64,000 nucleotides of DNA from Rhodococcus sp. G-MC3 (GTDB taxonomy: Bacteria > Actinomycetota > Actinomycetes > Mycobacteriales > Mycobacteriaceae), in the NCBI RefSeq assembly GCF_030063335.1, contig NZ_JASISW010000010.1:62001-126000 (forward strand), given 5' to 3'. This document shows positions 10,109-22,161 of the stretch, piece by piece; the first letter of the stretch is position 1; every line of letters starts with the position of its first letter. The position numbers and the translations under genes were made by a program. The notes under the pieces were generated by a model, which saw only the letters and a list, made by a program, of their open reading frames with translations, was not told the origin of the DNA and did no database searches.

Positions 10109-10219
10109 GAATCGTGCTCTCTCTCGTCTTCTGCGGTCTCCGCGATGTTGCGGCCCCCGGCAATCCAACAGGGCTGTAGTCGGCCCTGTCCGGCCTTTGT
10201 TCGGGTTTATCAAGTTGTA

Positions 10220-10269
10220 GCGCCCGCACTCGAGTCCACAACCGAAGGGCAGGACTCTTGTGCGGGCGC
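10220..10269. terminator. Strong stem-loop between the two antigen 85 genes
   Basis: Arms GCGCCCGCACTCGAGTCC (10220-10237) and GGACTCTTGTGCGGGCGC (10252-10269) pair at 16 of 18 positions around a 14-nt loop. There is no clear U-run on either side, so it may be a non-canonical terminator or a leader structure. The rest of the 10109-10446 intergenic gap shows no gene. A possible TTGCAT / TAACCT promoter pair on the minus strand near 10290-10315 is weak. Confidence 0.5.
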
Positions 10270-10446
10270 GCCGAATGGAGGTTATTCCACTCGAGAACCA
10301 GGATGCAAAACTGTGATCTACATCGCAGGTCTTTTTCCTGGCCGAGATCAGACTGTGACACTAACGCGCAAAACCCCCGCTGACCATCCAGTCGAACTCG
10401 TGAATTCTCACAAAACTGGGTGGTAACGGGGGTTCAGCGTAAAAAC

Positions 10447-11439
10447 TCAGCCGATATTTGCGCTCAGGTCAGGCGCCATGATGTGCGCCTGCTCCTGCCA
10501 GTAGCCCCACTGGTGGGTGCCGACCGACGGGAAAGCATATGTGACGTTGTTCGCACCGATGCTCGCCATACGGATCTGGAAGGCGCGACTGTTGGCAAGC
10601 GCGATGGCTTCGAGGCCCATGCCGTTCGCGGTGTTGTAGTAGTCGATGAAGCTGCGCGGCTTGTCGAGACCACCGGGCAGACCGCTACCGGCGAACACCC
10701 ACACACGCGTGCCGTTGTCGCGGAGTCTCGGAGCGAACACGAACGGATCGTTGCGCAGCCACGCCGGATCCCACGGTGGTCCCCACATCGAGTCGACGTT
10801 GTACCTGCCCGAGTCCAGCATGGCCAGACGGATAGCTTCCTTCATGCCGGGCGCCGAGATGTTGAGGTATCCGGAGAGCGAGCCCGCGTAGCTGAACTGC
10901 TCCGGGTGATATGCCGCCAACGTCAGCGCCGCGCTGCCGCCCATGGAGATTCCGACTACACCATTGCGGTTGCGGTTGAACCCGAGCTGATTCGCCAGGT
11001 TGTCACGCAGATTCTGGGTGAGGAACGTTTCCCACTTGTAGGTGGTCCGCTGTCCGTTCAAGTTCGACGGCGCATACCAGTCGGTGTAGAAGCTCGACTG
11101 ACCACCAACAGGCTGGACGACGTTGATATTCCACGATGCGAGGTAGGCCCCAACGTCGGTCTCGTGCTCCCAGCCCGAGATGTCGTCGGTGGCACGGAGA
11201 CCGTCGAGCAGGTACACCACGCGGTCGGTGTTGCCATCGGCTGCGGTCCACACTCGGCTCTTGATCGGACCCATGCTCGAATCGGTCCAGACGTCGCGTG
11301 CGCCCGGATCGAATGCGGCATTTGCGGTTGCCGCCGTTCCCACTACCGCCAGACCGACAGGTAGTGCCACGGCCATCACCAGGGACGTCACTACCCGGCG
11401 GAGGCGCCCCCCGGCACCTTTGTTCGTTCTAAACAGCAT
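10447..11439 (-). CDS. Mycolyltransferase, antigen 85 family
   Basis: The 330-residue secreted antigen 85-type protein has a signal peptide ending near ATANAA. Ser165 lies in GISMGGSAA and the histidine motif is GTHQWGYW. It is closely similar to its downstream neighbour and belongs to the same three-gene mycolyltransferase array. Its ATG start has GAGAGG about 9 bp upstream. It follows aftB after a 207-bp gap that holds a perfect 24-bp palindrome. The expected role is transfer of mycolates onto the arabinan termini that AftB helps to make. Substrate preference among the three paralogues cannot be read from sequence. Confidence 0.92.
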   Translation of the reverse strand: MLFRTNKGAGGRLRRVVTSLVMAVALPVGLAVVGTAATANAAFDPGARDVWTDSSMGPIKSRVWTAADGNTDRVVYLLDGLRATDDISGWEHETDVGAYLASWNINVVQPVGGQSSFYTDWYAPSNLNGQRTTYKWETFLTQNLRDNLANQLGFNRNRNGVVGISMGGSAALTLAAYHPEQFSYAGSLSGYLNISAPGMKEAIRLAMLDSGRYNVDSMWGPPWDPAWLRNDPFVFAPRLRDNGTRVWVFAGSGLPGGLDKPRSFIDYYNTANGMGLEAIALANSRAFQIRMASIGANNVTYAFPSVGTHQWGYWQEQAHIMAPDLSANIG

Positions 11440-11465
11440 GCAATTCGACCTCTCAGCAGTGTCGA

Positions 11466-11489
11466 CGGACCGTAAGTACTTACGGTCCG
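11466..11489. promoter_or_regulatory. Perfect 24-bp palindrome upstream of the antigen 85 gene
   Basis: Arms CGGACCGTAAGT and ACTTACGGTCCG abut with no loop. The element lies 27 bp upstream of the mycolyltransferase start, just before its ribosome binding site, in the 207-bp gap after aftB. A loopless dyad suggests a protein-binding operator more than an intrinsic terminator. The cognate regulator is unknown. Confidence 0.5.
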
Positions 11490-11646
11490 CCCTTATCAGC
11501 GGCGTGAACGGAGCCAGGGTAGGTCCGAGCAGTCACACACATCTTTCGCATACATCGGCGAGAAGACGACCTCCGTTACTAAAACGAGATATCCCATCTT
11601 GGCGACGGAATGATATCGACGCAACTTTGCCCGCTCGATGTACGAG

Positions 11647-13602
11647 CTAACTATCCGCCTTTGGAATCGGCGGTTCCAAACCACATCTCTGTATTTCGTA
11701 TTCAGGAACGCGATCGATTCGATACCCGGCGTAGAACAGGGACCTCTTGATATTTCTGACGAACAGATCTTTCGTCAGCGGCGCGCGGTAGGACGAGATG
11801 AGTTCCTGGGTGTCGGGGCATGACAACGCGACGTCGGCCTCGATCACCCAATCTTCGTCCATGTACCAGGGCAGGAAGGGATGCTCACCGACCAAACCAA
11901 GATCCGCGACCACCCAGTCCGGATACAGATTCTTGTCGTGTCCGATCCGGCCGTTCTCCAATCGCTCGGTATGCGAGGCCAGCGGGTACGCCAGTCCCAT
12001 CTGGTCGATGACACGAACGTCGAGTCCTACATTCATGCTGGACATACCGAGGTTCAGGAAGAATACGGTGTGGCCGGCGCCACCGGGCGGAATCGGCAGC
12101 GGCGGCGGCACGACATCCCAATAGGTGAACTGCGCACTCGGCAGCAGCAGGCCGCCGTCGGGCGTGTTCTCGATGGCTTCGACCATCGGACGCATGCGCG
12201 GATAGTCGAGGTAGTCGTCCGCGAGGATCGGGTGCGCGTGGCCTGTGTTCAACGCGTAGAAGGCTCGCTCGTCGACGATTCCCGACCGTCCCACGATCGA
12301 CCCCTGCGGCATTCCGGTGGTGTTGGCCGCGAAGAACGCCCACACCACCGTGGTGATCCAGGCCACTGCGCCGATCGCGAAAATCAGGATTCCCCTGACG
12401 CCTGAATTTCGGTTGGGAATTCTCAAGGGCAGCACCGAAACAGGAAGAAGAATCGTGAACAGTGCAGGTAGAAGCGTTCTACCGTGCATGAAATCGCCGC
12501 CGACGCGCACGGCATACACCAGCGAAAGTGCGCCGCCGAGAAGGACGAACACGACGACAGCCGTCGGCGTCCTCAGCACCCGCTGAGCATCGCCGATGGA
12601 TCTCGGGACGGTCGGCCTGCCGCGGCGACCGATCGAGACGACGCCCGCGATCAGCAGCACCACCAGGGGGAGCAGCAGCAGGTAGGGGCCGAGCAGGTTC
12701 CAGAGGTAGTCGAACCCCTGTGACCACTTCGCTCCGCCCGCATCCTTGGACACTGCAGTGTTCGGATACGGCAGGCCGTAGTAGCCCATCCGCCAAATTT
12801 GGTAGAGGACCGGAACGGCACCCGCGAACACGAAGACAAGCAAGCGGCTGGGCCAGCTCTGGCGAGCGAGGAAGATCATGACCAGCGCGAGGCCGGACAT
12901 GATCACAAGCTCCGGCCGTACCAGGGGTCCGAGGCCCGCCCAGAAGGCCAGGAACAGTACCGCTGGCACACTGACTTCGCGGGTGGCCCACCGGACCATC
13001 AGGAGCCACAGCACCGCGATCCAGAAAATGACAAGGCACGTCTCGAGCCCGGACGTCGCGAAGTCGCGGGCAGGCGGGACGGCGATGTAGACCAGCACGC
13101 CGGCAGGCAGGTATGCCGCTACGCCGCCCGTGCGCGAAAGATGCCCCTCTGGTGTACCTAAACGCTCACGGGCGCGAAGCGCATAGGTGCCCCACATGGC
13201 AACGACCACCGCCGACGTCGACAGAACGAGAGCGATCGTCAGAACGACATACTCGAGACGTGCGTCGCTGATCCAACTGCCCGCGTAGACGAGGTATGTC
13301 CAGATGGTGCTGGTGTTGGTCTCGACGCGCTCACCGGCGTTGAAGACCGGGCCGTTACCCGCGAGGAGATTCCTGACGGTTCGGAGCACGATCAGGCCGT
13401 CGTCGGCGATCCAACGACGTTCCCACGCACCGGCGAGGAACAGTAGCCCGGTGACTGTGGCTCCGAGAACGAAGAGACCGTTCGTCAGCCGGTTGGACGA
13501 CCGATTCGTGGCTTCGGCCTGCGACCGATCATCGTCAGCCGGCGACCGATCTTCGTCAGCCGGCCACCCATCTTTGTCAGCCGGCCACGTAGACAGCGAC
13601 AC
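11647..13602 (-). CDS. aftB: Terminal beta-(1,2)-arabinofuranosyltransferase AftB
   Basis: The 651-residue GT-C glycosyltransferase adds the terminal arabinofuranose residues of arabinogalactan from decaprenyl-phospho-arabinose. After a short Asp-rich cytoplasmic tail come about ten membrane segments and a C-terminal periplasmic domain. The first periplasmic loop carries the Asp-Asp motif WIADDGL typical of GT-C catalysis. Gene order after ubiA matches Rv3806c-Rv3805c. The start is uncertain: a GTG at 13602 with GGAG 6 bp upstream gives a length near the mycobacterial one, while a GTG at 13672-13674 would add 24 residues. The N-terminus contains a 7-residue repeat encoded by a 21-bp DNA repeat and overlaps the end of ubiA. 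Confidence 0.9.
   Translation of the reverse strand: MSLSTWPADKDGWPADEDRSPADDDRSQAEATNRSSNRLTNGLFVLGATVTGLLFLAGAWERRWIADDGLIVLRTVRNLLAGNGPVFNAGERVETNTSTIWTYLVYAGSWISDARLEYVVLTIALVLSTSAVVVAMWGTYALRARERLGTPEGHLSRTGGVAAYLPAGVLVYIAVPPARDFATSGLETCLVIFWIAVLWLLMVRWATREVSVPAVLFLAFWAGLGPLVRPELVIMSGLALVMIFLARQSWPSRLLVFVFAGAVPVLYQIWRMGYYGLPYPNTAVSKDAGGAKWSQGFDYLWNLLGPYLLLLPLVVLLIAGVVSIGRRGRPTVPRSIGDAQRVLRTPTAVVVFVLLGGALSLVYAVRVGGDFMHGRTLLPALFTILLPVSVLPLRIPNRNSGVRGILIFAIGAVAWITTVVWAFFAANTTGMPQGSIVGRSGIVDERAFYALNTGHAHPILADDYLDYPRMRPMVEAIENTPDGGLLLPSAQFTYWDVVPPPLPIPPGGAGHTVFFLNLGMSSMNVGLDVRVIDQMGLAYPLASHTERLENGRIGHDKNLYPDWVVADLGLVGEHPFLPWYMDEDWVIEADVALSCPDTQELISSYRAPLTKDLFVRNIKRSLFYAGYRIDRVPEYEIQRCGLEPPIPKADS
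13526..13588. repeat. 21-bp tandem repeat across the ubiA stop / aftB start
   Basis: Three tandem copies of a 21-bp unit occupy 13526-13546, 13547-13567 and 13568-13588; the minus-strand core is GCCGGCTGACGAAGATC. Each copy carries TGA in the ubiA frame, the first being the real stop. In the aftB frame they encode PAD-(K/E/D)D-(G/R) heptads. A degraded fourth copy follows. Confidence 0.85.
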
Positions 13603-14485
13603 CGACTGCTCCGATCCAGACCAGGGCGAGGACCTGCAGCACCCTGTCGCCGAATGCGATCTCTTCGGGCTCACCTGCTTCGCCGCCGTCGACGTCCACC
13701 GCGTAGCGCAGAATCGCGATTGTGAACGGGATCATCGAGATGGCGAACCAGTTGGTGTTCGTCTCGGCGTCTTGCTCGAAAGCCCACAAGCCATAGCAAA
13801 TCACGACTGCGGTCGCCGAGAGCGTCCAGACGAATCGAAGGTATGTCGTGGTGTAGTTCTCGAGCGATTTGCGAATCTTCGCGCCGGTGGCTTCGGCCAG
13901 CTGGAGCTCGGCGTAGCGCTTGCCAGCGGCCATGAACAGCGATCCGAACGCCATGATCAACAGGAACCACTGCGACAGCGGGATCGACGCTGCGACGCCG
14001 CCGGCAATGGCCCGGAGAAGGAAGCCGGAGGACACGATGCAGATATCGAGAACGGCCTGATGCTTGAGACCGAAGCAATACGCCAGCTGGATCGCGATGT
14101 AGACGCCGATGACCAGCGCCAGCTGCCAGTTCGCGAAGAACGACAGGCCGATTGCCAGAGCGAGACAGACGACGGACATTGCGTACGCCAGGTTCACCGG
14201 CAGCACGCCAGCGGCGATCGGACGGAACCGCTTGGTGGGGTGTGCCCGGTCGGCTTCGACGTCCAGCGCGTCGTTAACGAGATAAACGCCCGACGCTGCG
14301 AGGCAGAAGACGACGAAGGCAAGTGCGACGTGTAGTAGTACGGTGCCCTGCGTTACCGAACCTGCCGCAAGCGGAGCAGCAAGAACCAGGACGTTCTTCA
14401 CCCACTGACGCGGGCGAAGTGCCTTGATCACGCCATCGGCAAGATTCTTCGGTGGGGCTCCGACGACGGAAGCTTCCTCGCTCAT
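13577..14485 (-). CDS. ubiA: Decaprenyl-phosphate phosphoribosyltransferase (DPPR synthase, UbiA family)
   Basis: The 302-residue membrane enzyme transfers phosphoribose from PRPP to decaprenyl phosphate, the first committed step to the arabinose donor DPA. The UbiA-family motif NDALDVEADRAHPTKR is present, and the second Asp/Glu-rich loop is represented by YAELQLAEATG. About nine hydrophobic segments are visible and the length equals that of Rv3806c. The ATG is preceded by GAAGGAG and overlaps the stop of the PAP2 gene by four bases (ATGA), indicating translational coupling. Its 3-prime end runs into the aftB coding region through a 21-bp repeat. Confidence 0.94.
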   Translation of the reverse strand: MSEEASVVGAPPKNLADGVIKALRPRQWVKNVLVLAAPLAAGSVTQGTVLLHVALAFVVFCLAASGVYLVNDALDVEADRAHPTKRFRPIAAGVLPVNLAYAMSVVCLALAIGLSFFANWQLALVIGVYIAIQLAYCFGLKHQAVLDICIVSSGFLLRAIAGGVAASIPLSQWFLLIMAFGSLFMAAGKRYAELQLAEATGAKIRKSLENYTTTYLRFVWTLSATAVVICYGLWAFEQDAETNTNWFAISMIPFTIAILRYAVDVDGGEAGEPEEIAFGDRVLQVLALVWIGAVGVAVYVAG

Positions 14486-15010
14486 TTGTCTCCTTCGAAC
14501 TTGCACACGGCGGCTGCGGAAATAGCGCCGAGCGCCGCTCCTGCAAGTACATCTGTGGGGTAGTGCACGCCGAGAACGAGCCGCGACAGCAGCATCGGGG
14601 GCACTAGAACAGCGGGCACCAGGACCGCAGGCAACGGTAGCCCGGCCAGTCGACCGAGCAACACTGCGGCTGCCGTAGTCGACGTGGCATGGGAGGACGG
14701 GAAGCTCAACTTGCTCGGCGTCGAGACGTTGATCCTTACCGATGGATCGTTCGGCCGTGGCCTTCGCACGATCCTCTTGATGACGATCGATGCTGCGTGC
14801 GAACCGACTGCGCCGACGGCCACGCCTGCCCACTGACGTCTGCGCGGCTTGTCGAGAGCTGCCCCGATTCCTGCGATGGCAACCCAACCGGCGGCGTGCT
14901 CACCGAAGTGCGACATTCCCCGCGCGACGGCGATTGCGCCCGGCTGGGAGCCGACGGTCTTCTGCACCGTCTCCAGGATGCGAACCTCGGTGGGAGCGTC
15001 GCTCTGGTTG

Positions 15011-15033
<23 letters not shown>
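14482..15033 (-). CDS. PAP2-family phosphatase, Rv3807c-like
   Basis: The 183-residue membrane phosphatase has the three PAP2 motifs: KRIVRRPRP, PSSHATS and SRLVLGVHYPTDVLAG. In mycobacteria the gene in this position is the proposed phosphatase that converts decaprenyl-phosphoryl-5-phosphoribose to decaprenyl-phosphoryl-ribose, between the UbiA enzyme and the epimerase step. The GTG at 15033 overlaps the end of glfT2 by 23 bp and was chosen because longer frames are antisense-like noise inside glfT2. The four-base overlap with ubiA supports a shared operon and pathway. The exact substrate is inferred from context. Confidence 0.88.
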
Positions 15034-18219
<3,186 letters not shown>

Positions 18220-18975
18220 TCACAGCCGGCGGAGCCGCAAAAGATACGTATCCATCACCCAACCGTGCTGGGATTTGAGCTCGCCGCGCAGTTGCTCGAT
18301 CTCGCCGATTACTTCGTCGAGCGGTCCCGACACCAACTTTTCATCGTCTGTTCCCAGGTTGGCTCCCCAGTGGATGCCCCAGGTATCGGTACCGGCCAGC
18401 TCACGGCAGGTCAGGTGACCGTCGAGCATGACGACGATGTTGTCGGCTCCAGATTCGACATCGCCGAGCAGTGCGCGGCCCGTGGTGATCACGATCGGCC
18501 CGCCGATGCGGTTGAGCACCAGCCGGTGCGCGGCAGCGAGCATCGACACACTGCTGATGCCGGGTATGACGTCGTAATCGATGTCCACTGTCCCGAAGTC
18601 AACGATGCGTTCGACGACTCGGATCGTGCTGTCGTAGAGAGCAGGGTCACCCCAGACGAGGAACCCGACGGTGACCGTCGGATCCAGCTCCAGCAGCACC
18701 TTCTCGTACGCGCGGGCACGGGCGTCGTGCCAGTCGAGAACGGCGGTCCCGTAATCGGCGGGCTTCCGGTCTCGCTGCGGGTCGGGAACTTCGATCACCC
18801 GGTAGTCCCCCGGCACATGCCTGTTGAGAATCTCGGTGCGCGCCTGCGCGAGGTCGCCGACGGCCGCGCCTTTGTCGGCGACGAGGAACACATCGACGGC
18901 CCGGAGCTTGTCGACGGCCTGGGCGGTGATCTGGTCGGGATGTCCGCCGCCGATACCGATCAGAAAAATCTTCAC
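18220..18975 (-). CDS. cobF: Precorrin-6A synthase (deacetylating) CobF
   Basis: The 251-residue SAM-dependent methyltransferase acts in aerobic cobalamin synthesis, where it methylates C1 of precorrin-5 and removes the acetyl group. The tetrapyrrole-methylase fold is shown by IGIGGGHPDQIT at the N-terminus and by VIPGISSVSMLAAA. The long central region and the ending MDTYLLRLRRL fit CobF. The GTG start overlaps the cobM stop by four bases (GTGA), so the pair is translationally coupled. Downstream lies glf, unrelated in function. Together with the cbt genes near 47 kb it points to a cobalamin-producing host. Confidence 0.88.
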   Translation of the reverse strand: MKIFLIGIGGGHPDQITAQAVDKLRAVDVFLVADKGAAVGDLAQARTEILNRHVPGDYRVIEVPDPQRDRKPADYGTAVLDWHDARARAYEKVLLELDPTVTVGFLVWGDPALYDSTIRVVERIVDFGTVDIDYDVIPGISSVSMLAAAHRLVLNRIGGPIVITTGRALLGDVESGADNIVVMLDGHLTCRELAGTDTWGIHWGANLGTDDEKLVSGPLDEVIGEIEQLRGELKSQHGWVMDTYLLRLRRL

Positions 18976-19715
18976 GCGCGTTCCCGGCAGGCGTCGTAGA
19001 GGTGCGATTCCGCGCCTGGCGTCCGGCCCACCGCAGGCCCGACGAGGATGACCGCTGCCTGCTTCAGCGCAGCGGCCTCGACCTTGTCCGCGATGTCGGC
19101 CAGGGTGCCGGTGAGCACGAGCTGGTCGGGCTTGCTGGCGTGGAACACCACCGCGGCCGGGCACTCGGCGCCGTAGTGGACCGTCAGTTCCTCGGCCAGC
19201 ACTCGGGTTCTCGTGATTGCGAGGTGCAACACCAGCGTCGACCCGGTTGCGGCAAAGTTGGCCAGCGCCTCACCGTCGGGCATTGCTGTCGAGCGCGCCT
19301 GAGCACGCGTCAGGACGACCGACTGCGTCACCTCGGGCACGGTCAGTTCGACGCCCAGGGTTGCGGCGGCGGCGGCGTACGCGGGCACTCCGGGTGTGAC
19401 GTCCCATTGGACGCCTCGTGCATCGAGTCGCGCAGACTGTTCGGCGAGCGCGGAGTACAGGGACGGATCGCCCGAGCAGAGGCGCGCTACGTCTTCTCCG
19501 CGAGAATCGGCCGCGACGAGTTCAGCGGTGATCTGGTCGAGATCGAGGTTCGCGGTATCGATCTTTCGAGCATCGGGCGGGCAGTGCGCCAGGATCGCTT
19601 CGTCGATGTAGGTGCCCGCGTAGACGCACACCGGGCTGGCGCGAAGATGCTCGACGGCACGCAGCGTGAGTAGGTCTGCCGCGCCGGGGCCGGCTCCGAT
19701 GAAGTGAACAGTCAC
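18972..19715 (-). CDS. cobM: Precorrin-4 C11-methyltransferase CobM
   Basis: The 247-residue SAM-dependent methyltransferase acts at C11 of precorrin-4, the step just before CobF. The motif IGAGPGAADLLTLRA marks the SAM-binding N-terminus. Family segments VARLCSGDPSLYSALAEQ and VTPGVPAYAAAAATLG are present. The GTG start (MTVHFIGAG) gives the normal family length. The region 19716-19999 separates it from the divergent cell-wall amidase and holds no gene. Confidence 0.92.
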   Translation of the reverse strand: MTVHFIGAGPGAADLLTLRAVEHLRASPVCVYAGTYIDEAILAHCPPDARKIDTANLDLDQITAELVAADSRGEDVARLCSGDPSLYSALAEQSARLDARGVQWDVTPGVPAYAAAAATLGVELTVPEVTQSVVLTRAQARSTAMPDGEALANFAATGSTLVLHLAITRTRVLAEELTVHYGAECPAAVVFHASKPDQLVLTGTLADIADKVEAAALKQAAVILVGPAVGRTPGAESHLYDACRERA

Positions 19716-19999
19716 AGCTGGAAAGCGTAGGCGCGAGGTCACGACGCGCCGAACCAGCTGCCAATCCTCGACCTGGCTAACTCTCAAGCTAAGGTTTACC
19801 CTTGTGTCGGATGGGGTTGTTGTTACTCATGTGACTCGATTCAAGTCTCAATAGTCACACCTGCAACATCAGCATCACAACTCATCTGAAACACGCATCT
19901 GAACGGAAGCAATTCGCGTCGAACAGTCGCTGAATGCTTCGCGGAATGCTTCCACGCAGGACCGGGAGCGGCCCGCACCTACAACCAGGGAGTACCGCC

Positions 20000-22141
20000 T
20001 TGCACCGTCGAACGAAGCCGTCGATCGTTCTCGGCGCAGTCGCCTTGCTTGCCGTCGCGAGTCCCGTGGCGGTCTACAGCATTTCCGGCGACACTGCGTC
20101 CACCGATGTTCGATCGGCCAACGAGACCACCCCTGTCACCGTGCCGACCAAGATCGTCGAAACAGCGCTGAACGCGGCACCGGACATCGTCATTCCCCTC
20201 CAGGAATTGACAGGTCTACCGTTGCCCGACCTTCGCCTGTCCGATCTGAAGTACCTGCCGCTCCCGGACAACATCACGATCCCGCCGTTCCAGATCCCCG
20301 AAATCCCGGGCCTGACCGTGCCGTCCCCGACGGGCCCGTCCGCGCAGGCGCCAGTGCCCTCTCTCGACCGGCATGACGCCGCAGCGCCCGTCGAACCCTC
20401 GCAGCTACCGGCAGGCGACGATCCGGGCGCACCGCTCGGCGCCGTCGTCAAGGAACTGCGTCAGGACGACCCCTTCAGCATGGTTGCACTGACGTCGACC
20501 GCTCCGGGCAATGCAGTCGCGCAGCTTCGTCGCCAGCTCGACGACGGCTCGTGGGGCCCGTGGATCGCCACCGAGCCGATCGATACCGCGTCGAGCGATG
20601 CCGCTCCCGCGCCGGACAAGAAGGGCACCGAGCCCGTCTTCGTCGGAGCGACCAAGGCCGTGCAGATGCTGTTGACGCCTCGTCCGAGTGCAGCTCCCGC
20701 TCCTGAGCCCGCTCCCGCACCGGTGCCGGAAGCTGCACCCGCCCCCGAGCAGGAACTCGGCTACACCCCGGCTTCGGTGTCGAAGCCGCTGCGCCAGCAG
20801 GACGCGCCCTTGGCAGATGCACTGTCCGACATCAGCGCGGTGCTGATTCAACCCGGCAGCTCCCCCGCGGACTCCGCTCTCTCCGACCTGGCGACTCCGG
20901 TCGCAGGCAATGCGGGACCGAAGGTGATCTCGCGAGCACAGTGGGGCGCCGACGAGTCCATCCGCTGCGCCACACCGACATACGACGATTTCCTCGGTGG
21001 CGCGACAGTGCACCACACTGCCGGTAGCAACGACTACTCCAAGAGCGAGTCAGCCGAGATTGTCCGCGCGATCTACGCGTACCACGCCCAGACCCTCGGC
21101 TGGTGCGACGTCGGCTACAACGCACTCGTCGACAAGTACGGTCAGATCTTCGAGGGCCGCGCAGGCGGATTGGACCGACCGGTTCAGGGCGCACACGCAG
21201 GTGGCTTCAACGAGAACACCGTCGGCGTCGCGATGATGGGCGATTACTCCACCGAAGCGCCATCGCCGGAGACCCTCGATTCCGTCGGTAAATTCCTCGG
21301 ATGGCGTTTGGGCGCAGCAGGTCTGGACCCGAAGGCCAAGACGACGATGACCAGCGAAGGCACCGAATTCACGTTCGTCGGCAAGGGCCAGAGCGTCGAC
21401 CTTCCGGTCATCTTCGCGCACCGCGACGTCGGCAACACGGCATGCCCGGGCGACGGCGCCTACGCGAAAATGGACGAGATCCGCGATATCGCCGCGGCGA
21501 ACGTCGTTGGCGGCGCAGTCACTCCGACGGCACCTTCCGAGGATCCGAGCACCACAGCGGATTCCGGCACTACAGGGGATTCGACCGACACCGCAACTCC
21601 GTCGTCGCCCGGTACCGACGCGAGCAGCGCTCTGGCACAGAATGTTCCGGCACTGGTCGACGAACTCGTCCGCCTCGCCAGCTCCAACCCGATCGCTCAG
21701 AAGTGGATGGCATCGGGCGGCGAAGCCGGTACCCTCGGCACTCCCGTCAGCGGCCTCGTTCAGGTCAAGGGCGGCGGCGAAGCGGCACAGTTCGCAAATG
21801 GCTCGATCTTCACTTCGATTGCCGGACAGGCAGTTGCGGTGATCGGCAGGATCTTCCAGCAGTTCACGGCGCTCGGCGGCGAGAACGGTGAGCTCGGCTT
21901 GCCGAGCACCGACGAGTACCGCGTACCCGAGGGTCTGCGTACCGACTTCGAGAACGGTTCGTTGATCTTCAACGAACTCACGGGGATCGTCACGACGGTC
22001 ATCAAGACGTACAACGACACCTACGAGAAAGAAATACAGAACGGCGCCCCGGCACCGGACTTAGCACCAGCACCAGTCGAGCCCGCTCCCCTACCGGAAG
22101 CGGTACCGGCACCCGACGCAATACCGGCACCGGTCGGATAG
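20000..22141 (+). CDS. Secreted N-acetylmuramoyl-L-alanine amidase / PGRP-domain protein with LGFP repeats
   Basis: The 713-residue exported protein resembles Rv3811. A signal peptide (about 1-30) is followed by a long Pro/Ala-rich segment and an amidase_2/PGRP domain at about 308-490. Zinc-ligand motifs VHHTAG and FAHRDVGNTACPGD are visible. Two LGFP-like repeats (GTLGTPVSG, GELGLPSTD) lie at about 550-650, then a Pro/Ala tail. It should cleave or bind peptidoglycan stem peptides at the wall. The TTG at 20000 was chosen because AGGGAG sits 8 bp upstream. Two upstream ATGs (19934, 19946) have no ribosome binding site and would add a non-signal-like extension. Confidence 0.87.
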   Translation: MHRRTKPSIVLGAVALLAVASPVAVYSISGDTASTDVRSANETTPVTVPTKIVETALNAAPDIVIPLQELTGLPLPDLRLSDLKYLPLPDNITIPPFQIPEIPGLTVPSPTGPSAQAPVPSLDRHDAAAPVEPSQLPAGDDPGAPLGAVVKELRQDDPFSMVALTSTAPGNAVAQLRRQLDDGSWGPWIATEPIDTASSDAAPAPDKKGTEPVFVGATKAVQMLLTPRPSAAPAPEPAPAPVPEAAPAPEQELGYTPASVSKPLRQQDAPLADALSDISAVLIQPGSSPADSALSDLATPVAGNAGPKVISRAQWGADESIRCATPTYDDFLGGATVHHTAGSNDYSKSESAEIVRAIYAYHAQTLGWCDVGYNALVDKYGQIFEGRAGGLDRPVQGAHAGGFNENTVGVAMMGDYSTEAPSPETLDSVGKFLGWRLGAAGLDPKAKTTMTSEGTEFTFVGKGQSVDLPVIFAHRDVGNTACPGDGAYAKMDEIRDIAAANVVGGAVTPTAPSEDPSTTADSGTTGDSTDTATPSSPGTDASSALAQNVPALVDELVRLASSNPIAQKWMASGGEAGTLGTPVSGLVQVKGGGEAAQFANGSIFTSIAGQAVAVIGRIFQQFTALGGENGELGLPSTDEYRVPEGLRTDFENGSLIFNELTGIVTTVIKTYNDTYEKEIQNGAPAPDLAPAPVEPAPLPEAVPAPDAIPAPVG

Positions 22142-22161
22142 TTCCGACACAGCCCGGCAAT

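Noticed and set aside
10373..10436. Inverted AACCCCC / GGGGGTT pair as a terminator of the antigen 85 gene
   Set aside because: The stem is 7 bp with a loop of about 50 bases, too weak to call.
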